In this document: in pieces, positions 1 to 11,200 of the stretch | Layout: the number at the start of each line of letters is the position of its first letter | How positions within the stretch are numbered: the first letter of the stretch is position 1 | DNA from: Bradyrhizobium sp. Arg816 | Lineage (GTDB): Bacteria; Pseudomonadota; Alphaproteobacteria; Rhizobiales; Xanthobacteraceae | DNA: 64,000 bases | Assembly: GCF_029989365.1 (NCBI RefSeq) | Contig: NZ_JAPRAQ010000004.1 | Span: 496,001-560,000 of the forward strand | Reading direction: 5' to 3' | The notes under the pieces: generated by a model | Database searches by the model: none | The model's input: the letters and a program-made list of their open reading frames with translations, nothing else | What the model was told of the DNA's origin: nothing | Translations under genes and position numbers: made by a program

Positions 1-2
1 CC

Positions 3-1118
3 GAGCGGGTCGCCGGCTACTACATCTCGGTCGCACTCGGCTCGGTGATGAATTTCGCCGAGAGCCCGGAGACGGTGCCGGACAATCTGCGCGAGGTGCA
101 GCCGACCGTCTTCTTTGCGGTGCCCCGCATCTGGGAGAAGTTCTATTCCTCCGTCACGATCGCGCTGAAGGACGCGACGCCGTTCCAGCAATGGGTCTAC
201 CGCCGCGCCATCGGCGTCGGTCTCCGCATGACGGATTGCCGGCTCGAGGGAAAGACGCCGCCGCTTCCGCTTCGGATCGCCAACCGCCTCGCGTATCGGC
301 TGGTGTTCCGCAACATCCGCCGCGTGCTCGGGCTCGATCGGTGCCGCATCGCGTTCACCGGTGCGGCACCGATCGCGCCGGATTTAATCCGCTGGTATCT
401 CGCGCTCGGCATCGACATGCACGAGGTCTATGGCCAGACCGAGAATTGCGGCGTCGCGACCATGATGCCGGCGGAGCGCATCAAGCTCGGCTCGGTCGGC
501 ACCGCCGTGTCCTGGGGCGAGGTCGCGCTGTCGCCCGATGGCGAGATCCTGATCAAGGGAGACTTCCTGTTCATGGGCTATCTGAATCAGCCCGAGAAGA
601 CCGCCGAGACCATCGACCAACGCGGCTGGCTGCACACCGGCGACGTCGGCACCATCGACAACGAGGGCTTCGTCCGCATCACCGACCGGATGAAGGACAT
701 CATCATCACCTCCGGCGGAAAGAACGTCACGCCGTCCGAGATCGAGAACCAGCTCAAATTCTCGCCCTACATCTCGGATGCCGTGGTGATCGGCGACAAG
801 CGGCCCTATCTGACCTGCCTCGTGATGATCGACCAGGAGAATGTCGAGAAATTCGCCCAGGACCACGACATCCCCTTCACCAATTATGCGAGCCTGTGCC
901 GCGCGGCCGAGATCCAGGACCTGATCTGGCGCGAGATCGAAGGCGTCAACGGCAATTTCGCCCGCGTCGAGACCATCAAGAGATTTTACCTGATCGAGCG
1001 CCAGCTCACCCCGGAGGACGAGGAGCTGACGCCGACCATGAAGCTGAAGCGCGGCTTCGTGAACAAGCGCTACGCCGCCGAGATCGAGACGATGTATCGC
1101 CAGCGCGCGGTGGCGTGA
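3..1118 (+). CDS. Long-chain acyl-CoA synthetase (AMP-binding), 5' end missing
   Basis: This is the C-terminal part of an adenylate-forming acyl-CoA ligase; the frame is open to the left edge, so the N-terminus lies outside the window. Visible family motifs in order are VYGQTENCG (adenine-binding region), GWLHTGDVG (ATP-binding Asp), ITDRMKDIIITSGGKN (hinge) and a late MKLKRGF that would carry the catalytic lysine. The enzyme would activate a carboxylic acid with ATP and transfer it to CoA in the cytoplasm. The next gene, 81 bp downstream on the same strand, is a LivK-type receptor. Such ligases often sit in ABC uptake clusters for aromatic or fatty acids, so joint import and activation of one substrate is likely. 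The substrate cannot be told from the sequence. Confidence 0.9.
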   Translation, partial: ERVAGYYISVALGSVMNFAESPETVPDNLREVQPTVFFAVPRIWEKFYSSVTIALKDATPFQQWVYRRAIGVGLRMTDCRLEGKTPPLPLRIANRLAYRLVFRNIRRVLGLDRCRIAFTGAAPIAPDLIRWYLALGIDMHEVYGQTENCGVATMMPAERIKLGSVGTAVSWGEVALSPDGEILIKGDFLFMGYLNQPEKTAETIDQRGWLHTGDVGTIDNEGFVRITDRMKDIIITSGGKNVTPSEIENQLKFSPYISDAVVIGDKRPYLTCLVMIDQENVEKFAQDHDIPFTNYASLCRAAEIQDLIWREIEGVNGNFARVETIKRFYLIERQLTPEDEELTPTMKLKRGFVNKRYAAEIETMYRQRAVA

Positions 1119-1199
1119 CGAGCCTGCCAGTTCGAGAAAGCGAAGGAGCTGTGGCCCCCGCCCTTCGCGCCATACGGGCCCAAAGGAGAGGAGACGTCA

Positions 1200-2399
1200 A
1201 TGTCGAAATCGTTCAGCACGTTCGGCCTTGCTGTGAGTGCCGTGGTGCTCACCTGTCTGCCGGCCGCGGCGCAAACCAAGGTCACCAACGAAGGCATCTC
1301 GGCATCCGAGATCGTCATCGGCACCCATCAGGACCTGTCGGGGCCGATCAAGGGCTGGGGCGTGCCGGTCGCAAACGGGATGAAGATGGCGACGGAGGAG
1401 ATCAATGCGGCGGGTGGCATCAACGGCCGCAAGATTCGACTGGTCGTCGAGGACAGCGGGTATGACCCGAAAAGAGCTGTGCTGGCTTCGCAAAAGCTGA
1501 TCGAGCGTGACAAGATCTTCGCGATGGTGGGGCCGATGGGATCGCCGACCGTGCTCGCCGCGCAGGACATCCTGTTCGACGCCGGCGTGCTGCAGCTCTT
1601 CCCGCTGACGGCGGCCGAGTTCACCTTCAAGTTCGATCCGGCCAAGCCGCAGGAGCGGCTGAAGTTCAACAATTTGCTGCCCTATGTCGAAAGCACGCGG
1701 GCGGCGCTGAAATACATGATGGAGTGGAAGAAGTTCCAGAAGCCCTGCATCATGCATCAGGATGACGAGTACGGTAAGAACGTGCTCGACGGCTTCAACC
1801 AGCAGCTCGCCGCCATGAAGGTGCAGCCGGCCTCGATCACGAGCTACAAGCGCGGCGCTTCCGATTTCAGCGCGCAGGTCGCCAAGATGAAGTCCGACGG
1901 CTGCGATCTCGTCTTGCTCGGCACCATCCTCCGCGAGACGATCGGCGCGATGACGGAGGCCAGGAAGCTCGGTTGGGACGTAACCTTCCTGGGCGCCTCG
2001 CCGACCAACGTGCAGGAAGTTCCAACGTTGGGCAAGGACTCTGTTGAAGGACTCTATGCAGCGAGCCTCTTCGAGATTCCCTACGAGGAGAGCGCCAAGG
2101 GCAAGGTGAAGGACTGGCTGGTCAACTACAAGAAGATGTTCAACTCCGACGCCAACACGCAGGCGATCATCGGCTACAACGCGATGATGACCTTCGCCTT
2201 CTATGCTGACAAGGCGGGCAAGGACCTGACCGGACAGAAGATGCTGGACTCGCTGGAGTCGGGCGAGAAATTCCTCGACATCTTCAACTCACCCCCGACG
2301 AAGTTCTCCAAGACCGACCACCTCGCCAACACCATCACCCAGGTGCAGCAGGTCAAGGGCGGCCGCTGGGTGTTGGTGAAGGACAATCTGATGTTTTGA
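1200..2399 (+). CDS. Branched-chain-amino-acid-type ABC transporter substrate-binding protein (LivK family)
   Basis: This is a 399-residue periplasmic receptor. A signal peptide of about 24 residues ends at AAAQT, followed by the family opening SEIVIGTHQDLSGP. MVGPMGSPTVLAAQDI is the segment that lines the ligand cleft in type I periplasmic binding folds. The start ATG is preceded by GGAGAGGAG. The protein should capture a small organic ligand and deliver it to a LivHMGF-type membrane complex, which is not in this window and probably lies to the left. Adjacency to an acyl-CoA ligase favours an aromatic or fatty acid over an amino acid as ligand, but that is inference. A large palindromic repeat follows the stop codon. 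Confidence 0.9.
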   Translation: MSKSFSTFGLAVSAVVLTCLPAAAQTKVTNEGISASEIVIGTHQDLSGPIKGWGVPVANGMKMATEEINAAGGINGRKIRLVVEDSGYDPKRAVLASQKLIERDKIFAMVGPMGSPTVLAAQDILFDAGVLQLFPLTAAEFTFKFDPAKPQERLKFNNLLPYVESTRAALKYMMEWKKFQKPCIMHQDDEYGKNVLDGFNQQLAAMKVQPASITSYKRGASDFSAQVAKMKSDGCDLVLLGTILRETIGAMTEARKLGWDVTFLGASPTNVQEVPTLGKDSVEGLYAASLFEIPYEESAKGKVKDWLVNYKKMFNSDANTQAIIGYNAMMTFAFYADKAGKDLTGQKMLDSLESGEKFLDIFNSPPTKFSKTDHLANTITQVQQVKGGRWVLVKDNLMF

Positions 2400-2408
2400 T
2401 CTGGCTTA

Positions 2409-2565
2409 CCCTCCCCTGGAGGGGGAGGGTCGATCGCGCAAAGCGCGAGCGGGGTGGGGTGATCTCTCAACACGGGCAGCGCTCGATGTGGAGAGACCGT
2501 CACCCCACCCCGCTACGCATTCCGCTTCGCTACATGCGTAACGACCCTCCCCCTCCAGGGGAGGG
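2409..2565. repeat. Palindromic intergenic repeat, family A, copy 1
   Basis: The outer arms at 2409-2432 and 2542-2565 are perfect 24-base reverse complements built on CTCCCCTGGAGGGGGAGG. The inside holds smaller hairpins (GCGCAAAGCGC and an imperfect one around 2510-2540). A second copy lies at 34219-34375. It fills the gap between two convergent genes and could act as a bidirectional terminator. Confidence 0.9.
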
Positions 2566-2572
2566 CAAGAAC

Positions 2573-3697
2573 CTACGATCCCCCGCCCGCCGTGCCCGAA
2601 TTCACCGGCGCGAGCTCGTCTTCCCGGCAGCGCCAGCCGTCGGCGGCTTTCACGAAGGCGAAGGTCCGCTGGATTCTCAGGCGGCGCGTGACGTTGAAGG
2701 CCTCGCCGGATCGCTCCTTGTTGCCGACGCCGGGCTGCGGACGGCCCGTCCTGGGGTCCCAGCAGGTGCCGGTGCAGGTGGAAGCGACCTTGCTGCACAT
2801 GGTGAAGGGCGCCAGCACGACCATCTCGATCTCGCCCGTGACCTGCGCCTCCTCGTCGGTCACCTGGCTGTCGAGCGCGTAGACGCGGTTGATGCGGAGG
2901 AAATTGCCGCACGAATTGGCGGCGTGAATCCGCGCGGCGCAGAAATCGACGGCATCGGTGTCGGGCGAGCGGGCCGCGACCTGCCGGCCGAACACTTTCT
3001 TCGGATCGCCCTTGGCGGCGGCGATCTCCTCGGTCTTGCGCTTCAGATGCTCGGCGAGACAATCTTCCGCGGACGCAAGCTCGGCAAGCGGCACGTTCTC
3101 CTTGCCGACGAGATTGCACTTGCGATCGCGCTTCCTTGTCCATCGGCCGTATTCGGCGAAGGCAAAGCGGGCTGCGGTCGGGTCCAGCCTGCCGATCAGG
3201 CCCAGCACCTGGCTGTTGAGCTCGGTTTCGGCGAGCGCCAGCGACGGGTCCGCGCAGATCAGCGCGCCCGCGGCGGTGTTGGCCGCGAGACAGTCGAAAT
3301 CGGGATCACGCACGATTGCGGCGCGCTCTTCGGTGACCTTGAGAAGGCACGCCTTCACGCGGTCGAAATCGTCGGTGCGGATCGCGGTCTGGCCGACGAT
3401 GCCGCAGCCGAGGTTGCGCTGTCGGATCCAGATCGCATTCTCCTCGATCGCGGGCAGGCGATCGGGCAGGCGGGCGAGCCGCGCCTCGATCGCCGTGCCG
3501 AGCTTCTCGGCGGCGGCGGCCAGCTCGGCGTCACCGCAGAACAATTGATTGCCGGGATCGCGGATCTGCTGGCAGTTGTTTCGGGCAAATAGCGGCAGCC
3601 TGTCGGCGATGGAGCGGTCGGACGGGCCCGATTGCGCGGAGCCTGGTGCCGCCGGCAATACCAGCAGCGCAAGCACAGACAGCAGGATGAACCGCAT
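2573..3697 (-). CDS. Secreted LprI/DUF1311-like protein
   Basis: This is a 374-residue protein with a clear signal peptide (LLSVLALLVLPAAPGSAQS). It has two or three cysteine-paired alpha-helical modules of the LprI/DUF1311 type, for example CQQIRDPGNQLFC near residue 42 and FDCLAANTAAGALIC near residue 133. It also has a cysteine-rich C-terminal third (FCAARIHAANSCGNF, CSKVASTCTGTC). The family includes periplasmic or lipoprotein lysozyme inhibitors, but most members have no tested function. An export role in the periplasm is well supported; lysozyme inhibition is only a family-level guess. It is transcribed alone, convergent to the ABC receptor gene, with palindromic repeats on both sides. 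Confidence 0.75.
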   Translation of the reverse strand: MRFILLSVLALLVLPAAPGSAQSGPSDRSIADRLPLFARNNCQQIRDPGNQLFCGDAELAAAAEKLGTAIEARLARLPDRLPAIEENAIWIRQRNLGCGIVGQTAIRTDDFDRVKACLLKVTEERAAIVRDPDFDCLAANTAAGALICADPSLALAETELNSQVLGLIGRLDPTAARFAFAEYGRWTRKRDRKCNLVGKENVPLAELASAEDCLAEHLKRKTEEIAAAKGDPKKVFGRQVAARSPDTDAVDFCAARIHAANSCGNFLRINRVYALDSQVTDEEAQVTGEIEMVVLAPFTMCSKVASTCTGTCWDPRTGRPQPGVGNKERSGEAFNVTRRLRIQRTFAFVKAADGWRCREDELAPVNSGTAGGGS

Positions 3698-3783
3698 TCC
3701 AGACGCCCCCGCAAAGGCGCCATGCTAGCGCCCCGGATCGCGCGGCGAAACGGCTTTGTGGCGTGACGGTTTACGTGAGACCC

Positions 3784-3866
3784 GTAGCCCGGATGGAGCG
3801 AAGCGTAATCCGGGAGCGGTGCGCGTGGTGAAAGTCCCGGATTTCGCTTCGCTCCATCCGGGCTAC
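3784..3866. repeat. Palindromic intergenic repeat, family B, copy 1
   Basis: The 22-base arms at 3784-3805 and 3845-3866 (GTAGCCCGGATGGAGCGAAG and its complement) are perfect inverted repeats. A second copy is at 49692-49780. Confidence 0.9.
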
Positions 3867-3876
3867 GAGAGACAGA

Positions 3877-4608
3877 TCAACGCGCCTCGGGCGCGGCCAT
3901 CGACAACCGCACGGGTTCGTCGACATATTTCATCACGGCGGACTGGTAGAGCACGAACAGCGGCTGGTAGGTCTGGGCCGCGTCGTCCTCGACCATCGCC
4001 ATGCGGCGGTTGTCGAGCATGAGCCAGTGGCCGTCGAGCCTTGCTGCGGCGACCGCATGCTCTTCGCCGGCCCTGACATCACGCACCACGACGATGCGGA
4101 GGTCCTCATTGGCAACGCCGGCGAGCCGCAGCGCGGCCAGCTTGGCGATGGCATAGTCTTCGCAATCGCCAGCGCCCCGCGCGAAGGTCGCGAGCGGCGA
4201 GCTCCAGACGTCGTCGGCGCCGTCATTGGTGGCCCGGATGGCAAGATTGATGGCGCGATTGGTCTCGCCCAGCTTCGCGCGGCCGTCGCGGCTGCGGGCC
4301 TGGTCGACGATGGCGATCAGTTTGAGCGCCGCCGGCGACGCGCAATTGTCCCGGTCGCCGTCGCACAGCGCGAGCTGCACCATGTCGTCGTCGAGCTTCT
4401 GCTTCAGCGCGAACCATTTCTGCTGGAGGCTGCCGGACGAGATGGCGAAGGCAAACACGCCGAACGGCTCGGCGGATTTGCGCACGAGGACGCCGGCTCC
4501 AGGCGACAGCAGCGTGCCGGCGCGGAGCTCGGCGGCCGATCCAAGCAGGATCAATCCGCACAGCACAATGACAGCGCGCCAAGCGCGCGAGCGAGCAGCG
4601 GTCTCCAT
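3877..4608 (-). CDS. Bacterial transglutaminase-like cysteine proteinase (BTLCP, LapG-like)
   Basis: This is a 243-residue protein with an N-terminal export signal (AVIVLCGLILLGSAAELRA). The fold motif GAGDCEDYAIAKL supplies Cys149, EEHAVAAA supplies His184 and LMLDNR supplies Asp199, giving the complete Cys-His-Asp triad of the BTLCP/DUF920 family. The best known member is LapG, a periplasmic protease that clips the N-terminus of giant type I-secreted adhesins and is held in check by the c-di-GMP receptor LapD. Here a giant adhesin gene begins 620 bp away on the other strand, which makes an adhesin-release role plausible. No LapD homologue is visible in the window. The start ATG has AGGGGATG before it. 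Confidence 0.85.
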   Translation of the reverse strand: METAARSRAWRAVIVLCGLILLGSAAELRAGTLLSPGAGVLVRKSAEPFGVFAFAISSGSLQQKWFALKQKLDDDMVQLALCDGDRDNCASPAALKLIAIVDQARSRDGRAKLGETNRAINLAIRATNDGADDVWSSPLATFARGAGDCEDYAIAKLAALRLAGVANEDLRIVVVRDVRAGEEHAVAAARLDGHWLMLDNRRMAMVEDDAAQTYQPLFVLYQSAVMKYVDEPVRLSMAAPEAR

Positions 4609-4770
4609 CTGACATCCCCTTCCAGCTTCGCCAGGTCCCCCTCGACCTGGTCGTGCCGGGCTTTGTTGCTTTCGCGGAGATAGTGCGAGACGGGCCGTTT
4701 TGTTCTGCTTAATGCGCCCGGCAGGGCTCCCAAAACCGTGGGACAGGCTGAAACGGGCCTGTGCAAATTG

Positions 4771-4784
4771 CGTAAAATTTTACG
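4771..4784. promoter_or_regulatory. Perfect 14-bp palindrome, possible operator
   Basis: CGTAAAATTTTACG is fully self-complementary and AT-rich in a GC-rich genome. It lies 163 bp upstream of the protease start and about 445 bp upstream of the adhesin start. The binding protein is unknown. Confidence 0.4.
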
Positions 4785-4963
4785 ATTCGCCGGCTAGGAG
4801 GGCTCCGTCGCCGCGAAATGGAACCAATTGCGGGCTGAAGCTGCGGGAGGGCTGATTCTACCGCTTATGGCTAACAGCCCGCTATTTCACGGGTTCTGTT
4901 AGTTGGGTCACAGATTCTGCCCCGTATTTGCCGCAGGATGCTGCGGGGAACTACGAACAAAAG

Positions 4964-5119
4964 ATGACACAAGTATCCGTCGTTCGATATGGGCGGCTGA
5001 TTACTTTGGATGACTGGGAATGCGTGAAAATAAGCCGAAAACCGACCTCGGAATATTTAAAGAATTACTTCGGCTTCACTGTGAAGGCGCCGCTATTGGA
5101 GACTCCTCCAGCCAAGTGA
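4964..5119 (+). CDS. Small hypothetical protein, uncertain
   Basis: This is an open frame of 51 residues starting MTQVSVVRYGRLITLDDW and ending in LLETPPAK. It has no recognisable domain, signal or membrane segment. Its base composition matches the AT-richer control region rather than the neighbouring genes. The frame can be extended upstream to a TTG at 4928. It could be a real small protein, the remnant of a lost gene, or chance. Confidence 0.25.
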   Translation: MTQVSVVRYGRLITLDDWECVKISRKPTSEYLKNYFGFTVKAPLLETPPAK

Positions 5120-5228
5120 TGGGAATCACACAAGCAATAGATGGTTTCGCTAAGGACTTGGTAATGCTATTCAAGCTTAGGCGGTCGTTACTTACTTAGA
5201 TTTTAACTCTTTTTGCGGTGCCCCCCGG

Positions 5229-8200
5229 TTGAATTACGCTGGCAAATTTGACGCCACGATTCCCCTTGATGGCGAGGGTTCCCGCTCGGCCGCGGACGTT
5301 CATGTCGATTCCTTTGCGGCCAAGCATTTTATCGCCAAGCCCGTTATCGCGAAGGCGCACGGTCACGTGCCCGACGGCACGTTCGTTGTTCCCGATGCTA
5401 ACCTGATCTTCAATGGCGAGTTCAAGCGCGCAGGTCTCGACCTCGTGCTGTCCCACGAGGGGCATGAGTTCGTCGTTCACGATTATTTCAAGGGCGACAA
5501 GCGCGCAGCGATCGCCTCGCCCGATGGCGCCCATCTCACCGGCGACGTCGTCAACGCGCTCACGGGCCATGTGCAGGTTGCGCAGGCCGCGCCCGGCATC
5601 GCCGCCGCGCAGGTCATCGGCCACGTCACAAAACTCTCCGGCAGCGCGACCGCGGTTCGCAACGGCGTCTCGGTCACGCTGAACAACGGCGACAACGTCG
5701 AGAAGGGCGATGTGGTCTCGACCGGCGCGGATTCGACGCTCGGCATCACCTTCATCGACGGCACCGTGTTCGGCCTGTCCTCCAATGCGCGGATGGTGCT
5801 GAACGAGATGGTCTACGACCCCAACGGGTCGAGCAATTCCTCGCTGCTGAGCCTGGTTGCGGGCACCATCACCTTCGTCGCGGGCGAGACCGCCAAGCAC
5901 GGCGACATGAAGATCGACACGCCGGTCGCCACCATGGGCATCCGCGGCACGGCGGTGCTGACCCAGATCAACTTCGTCGTTCCCGCCGGCGGCGGCGATC
6001 CGCAGCCGCAGGCGAGCTTCCAGGTGCTGGTCGAGCCGAACGGCACGACCGGCTCCTACATCCTGTTCGACAAGGTCACGCTGCTGCCGATCGCGACGGT
6101 CAACCAGGCCGGCCAGATGATCCAGATCAGCGGCGGCAATGTCTCGATCACCAACGGGCTGCTGTCGCCGGACGTCCAGAAGCTGATCACGGACGTGTTC
6201 ACGCTGAAGTTCACCGACAACAACACCAACACCAAGCTGACCACGAACTTCACCGACACGATCACGCAGACCAGCGACGGCCTGGTGATCAAGACTCCGG
6301 CCGGCTACATCGCGACCGCGCTCTTCACCAACCTCGGTCAGCAGGGACCGCAGGGGCCCAGCGATCACACGACGCCTTTCAACCGTTACCCCGGCAAGCC
6401 TCTGTCTCAAAGCCTTGATCTCAACGGCAATGTGAAGACGGCGTTTGCGCTGACCGAGCGCGCGGACACGACCGGCGACACGACGCATTCCGACACGATC
6501 TCCGGCCGCATCACCTTCATCGACCAGAACCTGGGCGACAGGCCCACGGTGAGCGTGAACCTCGCCGAAGCGCCGAACTACGTCTACAAGAGCGCCGGCC
6601 AGGATGTCACCGGCACGCTCTCTGCACTTCAGAAGCAGGACATCGCGGCGACGCAGATCCAGATCAGCGTCGTCGCCGACGGTGCCAACAACAACAACGG
6701 CTCGGCGGTCTGGACCTACACGATCCCCGACCACGTCTTCGACTTCCTCGCGGCCGGCGAAACGCTGACGCTGACCTACATGGTCCGCGTCGACAACAAT
6801 TTCTCCGTCAGCCCCGAGACCACCGTCATCCCGATCACGATCACGATCACCGGCACCAACGACAAGCCGGTGATCACCACCAGCGTTCCGGTCATCACCT
6901 TCGAAGGCGGCACCAGCGTGCCGGGTGGCCCGCTCACCAGCGATGTGCCGACGACGGGCACGCTGAACTTCGACGACGTCGATCTCACCGATAAGCATAC
7001 GGTGTCGGTGGCGCTGACCAGCGCGACCCTGCCTGACGGCACCGTTCCGCCGGGCCCGCTCGCGGCGTTCCAGAGCGCGATGTCGGTCGCGATCGCGGCG
7101 GGCGCCGACAGCACCGGGGACGGCACCGGCACCATCAACTGGTCGCTGGCCGATCTGCCGGTCTATCTCGCCGACTTCATACCGAAGGGTGAGGTGCTGA
7201 CGCTGGTCTACACCGTGACGCTGACGGATTCGCACGGCGCCACCTCGCAGCAGACCATCACCGTCACCATCACCGGCACCGACGCGCCCGCGGTGGTGTG
7301 GATCGCGACCGACAAGGCCGGCGCTCCCCCCGGCGGCTTCTGGAAGGACGCGGCGAACTGGGCAACCGGCACGGTCCCGACCATCAATGACGACGTCATC
7401 GTCATCACCGATCAGCTGCACGGCCTGACGCCGTCCTATCCGGTGACGATCGACACCGCGGCCTACGCCAAGTCGCTGACGATGAACGATTTCGGTGGCC
7501 CGCCGCCGAAGGTGATCGTCCAGAGCTCGCTGACGATATCAGGTGCGCTCAACATGGGCGCCGATTCGATCCTCACGACCGCCGCGACCGGAACGATGTC
7601 GGTCGGCGGCAAGGCCGAGATTTTGGGCACGAGCGTGCTCACCAATGCCGGTTATCTGACGCTCGCGGGCGGCGGCGATTTCGCCAGCGGCACCAAGATC
7701 ACCAATTCCGGCACGATCGAGCTGTCCGGCGGCACGCTGAAGACGCTGGCCACCATCCACAATGCCGGCGGCTTGCTGAAGGCCGATGCCGGCGCGACGC
7801 TGATCGTCGATACCGCGACGGTCGATGGCGGCACCGTCAGCATTTTGGGCACGCTGGAGCTCGACGGCGCCAGCCTGATCGAGAACGGCACGCTGAACAA
7901 TTCCGGCACCATCAACGTCAAGGGCACGGTCGAGTTCGCCCACGAGACCGTGTCCAACACCGCGGCCGGTGTGATCGAGGTGCTTGCCAACGGCTGGCTG
8001 ACGATCCATCAGGGCTCCAGCGTTATCAACGACGGCCAGATCACGGTCGATGCCAGCGGCAAGCTGATCGTCAGCAATGCGACCATCGACGGAGCTGGTG
8101 CGGTGATCGACACCGTCGGCGGTGATGACGAGGGAGGCTCCGTCCTCAACGCCGGCATTCGCGGCGCAGGCACGATTGCCAACAACGGTGAGATCGATCT

Positions 8201-11200
8201 GACCGGCGATGCAGTCCTGAGCGGCGGCATTCTGAAAAACAATGCCGTCCTCAAGGCGAGCGGTGCGCGCAATGCCCTCAGCGATGAGACCGTCACCAAT
8301 GCCGGCATCATCGAGGTGCTCGCCAACGGTGCGCTCGCGATCGATCAGGGCTCGACCGTCGACAATTCGAGCGGCGACGTCATCGTCGACGGCAATGCGG
8401 CGCTGACGCTGGACCATGCCACGATCAGCGGCGGCGCCATCAAGGGCGCCGGCACGATCGACGTCACCGGCGCCAGCAAGATCGACAACGGGACTACGCT
8501 TAGGATCAACGCCCTCACGGTCGAGAGCGGCGTCACGCTGACGCTGGACGACGCGACCGTTTCGGGCACCGCGATCGCCAACCACGGCACCGTCAAGGTC
8601 GATGCCAGCAAGACCACGACGTTGAACGGTGCGAGCCTGGCCGGCGGCACGCTCACCATCGCCGGCACGCTGGAATCGACCGGCGCGAGCGCCATCGACA
8701 ACGCCGACGTCGGCAACACCGGCACGATCTCCGTCACCAGCGGCACGCTGACGATCGATCCCGGCATCCTTCACGCCATCACCAATCACGGTCTGATCGA
8801 GGCCGTGACCGGCGGCACGCTGGAGCTCACGACCGCCACCGTCGCCAATGCCGGCGGCATGATCTCGGTCGACGGCGCGTCAAAACTCTATCTGTCCGAC
8901 GTCTCGATCAACGGCGGCAGCCTGAGCAACGCCGGCAATCTCTACAGCGTCGCCGGCCTCAACACGATCACAGGCGGCGTCACCAACACCGGCACCATCG
9001 AAGTCCAGAGCGGCACGCTCAACCTGTCCGGCGGCATCACCGGCGCCGGCACGCTGATCATCGACGATAACACGACGCTGGAGCTCGGTGGTGCGGACGC
9101 GCAGACCGTCACCTTCGCCGGCGGCACCAATAGGCTCGAGCTCGACAAGACGAGCCATGGCTTTACCGGCACGATCGCCGGTCAGGCCTCGAAGGGCGGC
9201 ACGTTTACGATCACGGGCGCGGCCAACGTCACGACATCAAGCGGCGACGCGCTCGATTTCACCGCATCGGGCGGCACGAGCGGAAATGGTGGCAACATCG
9301 TGTTGACGCCGGCCGGCACGCTGACCGGCCACGACAATGGCATCGTGGTCACCCAGAATGGCGTCGGCAATATCTCGCTGACGACGTCAGGCGTCGTCAC
9401 CGGCCAGAACGGCAACGGCATCGTGCTGCACGACGGTGCGAACGGTGCAGGCGATATCACGGCGACCATCGGCGGCGGCGTTTCCGGCGCGGTCGGTCTC
9501 GACATCGTCTCCCATGGCAACGGCGCAGTCACCGTCACCAACAACGGGCACATCACCGGCACGACCTCGTTCGGCATCAATGTCGACCAGGACGATGCGG
9601 GCGCGACCGGCGCGACGCACATCACCAATACCGGCTCCGTGGTCGGCGCCGGCAGTTTTGCTGCGATCTCCATCCAGGAACACGACACCGGCGCTGCGTT
9701 TATCACCAACTCCGGCACCATCGGGCCAGCCGATGCCGGCAGCGTGACCTCATCGATCTACGCCATCGTCGAGACTGGCGGCGAGATCACGATCAACAAC
9801 ACCGGCCACATCAACGGCAACATCTCGGTCGCCACCGCCACGTTCAATAACAACGCAGGCGGCACCTGGACGGTCGCCGGCACGAGCGTGTTCGGCGATG
9901 CGTCGTCGATCGTCAACCACGGCGACATCGATCTGAACGGGGCCTCGATTTTCGGGGCGGGGCTGAGCATCAAAAACTATACGACCATCGACAGCTGGGG
10001 CACGGCGTCGATCTCGGGCACCATCACCAATACTGGCAACATCGAGGTCCACACGGGAGCGCTGACGCTGGTCGGCTCGCTGTCCGGCTCGGGCTCGGTC
10101 ACTGTGGATGCCGGCGCGACGCTGAAGGTCGAGGATGCGGTCTCGCAAACGGTCACGCTTCACGGCGATGGCGCCGAGCTTCAGATCGACACGTCGACCT
10201 TCGGTGGATCGATCGCGGAGCTGTCCGCGAACGACAAGATCGATCTGACGATGATCAAGTGGGGGCTCGGCACCAGCGCGGTCTATGTCGCCAATGCTGC
10301 TGATCCCGCGAGCGGCGGCGTGCTGACGGTCACCGGCGACGACGGCAAGAGCATCAGCCTGACCCTGGTCGGAGACTATCGCAACGCGCATTTCGCGGGT
10401 AGCGATGAGGGCGGCCACACGCTGATCACGATCCATGCGGACGACGATGCGCCGACATTCACCACCACGGATGTGGCGCAGCTGACCGCAAGCTTCTCCG
10501 AACAGCCTGATACCACCGGCTCGTCCTCGACGATCGACCCGTCGCCGGCTGCGACCGGCTCGATCGACTTCAAGGACATCGACCTGACCGACCGTCCGAC
10601 GGTGACGAAGGTCGACCAGCACGTGACCTGGCTCGACGGCGCCACCGACCTCACCGCGTCGCTCACGCCCGACGAGACCGCCGCGTTGAAGAGTGCGCTG
10701 ACGTATCAGCTGACCGGCAAGAACAACGGTACCGTCACCTGGCACTATTCGATCGCCGACAACGCGCTCGATTTCCTCGGTCAGGACCAGACCGCGAAGG
10801 TCGTGTCCACCATCACGCTCGCTGACGAGTACGGCAAGACCACCAAGGCCGACGTCACGGTCACCATCACCGGCAAGAACGACGCGCCGACTTTGTCTGA
10901 CGGCAGTTTAGGGAAGGTCACCGACACAGCCATTGCGGACCACTTCCTTGATCTCACCGGCCAACTGGCCGCGACCGATGTCGACACTGGCGACACGGTG
11001 GGCTACGCCCTGCTGAACTCAGCTCACCACGCGGTAGCGACGGTTGCGGGTCACTATGGTGCGCTGACGGTCAATTCCAACGGCAGCTATACCTACGTTC
11101 CCGACGCGGCGTCGATCAATGCGCTGCCAGAAGGCCCCTATTCGGATAGTTTCACGGTCCAGGTCTCGGATGCGCACGGCGCCGTCACCGCGGCGACATA

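Larger units (their letters stand above)
4609..5228. other. AT-rich divergent control region between protease and adhesin genes
   Basis: This 620-bp stretch is clearly poorer in GC than its surroundings, especially from 4740 onward. It separates the divergent protease and adhesin genes. It contains a perfect 14-bp palindrome (4771-4784) and one weak small open frame (4964-5119). No sigma-54 element or strong sigma-70 promoter could be assigned by eye. Confidence 0.6.

Noticed and set aside
119..135. LapG-type cleavage motif in the adhesin (here residue numbers 119-135)
   Set aside because: Only AAA within GIAAAQVIG is present; the canonical TAAG or PAAG is missing, so I do not annotate a cleavage site.
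4551..4766. Small minus-strand frame (71 codons) ahead of the protease gene
   Set aside because: Overlaps the protease start in another frame, has no ribosome site or recognisable feature.
5196..7421. Minus-strand open frame of 741 codons opposite the adhesin
   Set aside because: Low-complexity Arg/Gly/Asp translation with no domain; it is the shadow of the GC-rich adhesin gene, whose plus-strand reading has clear repeats and a secretion domain.
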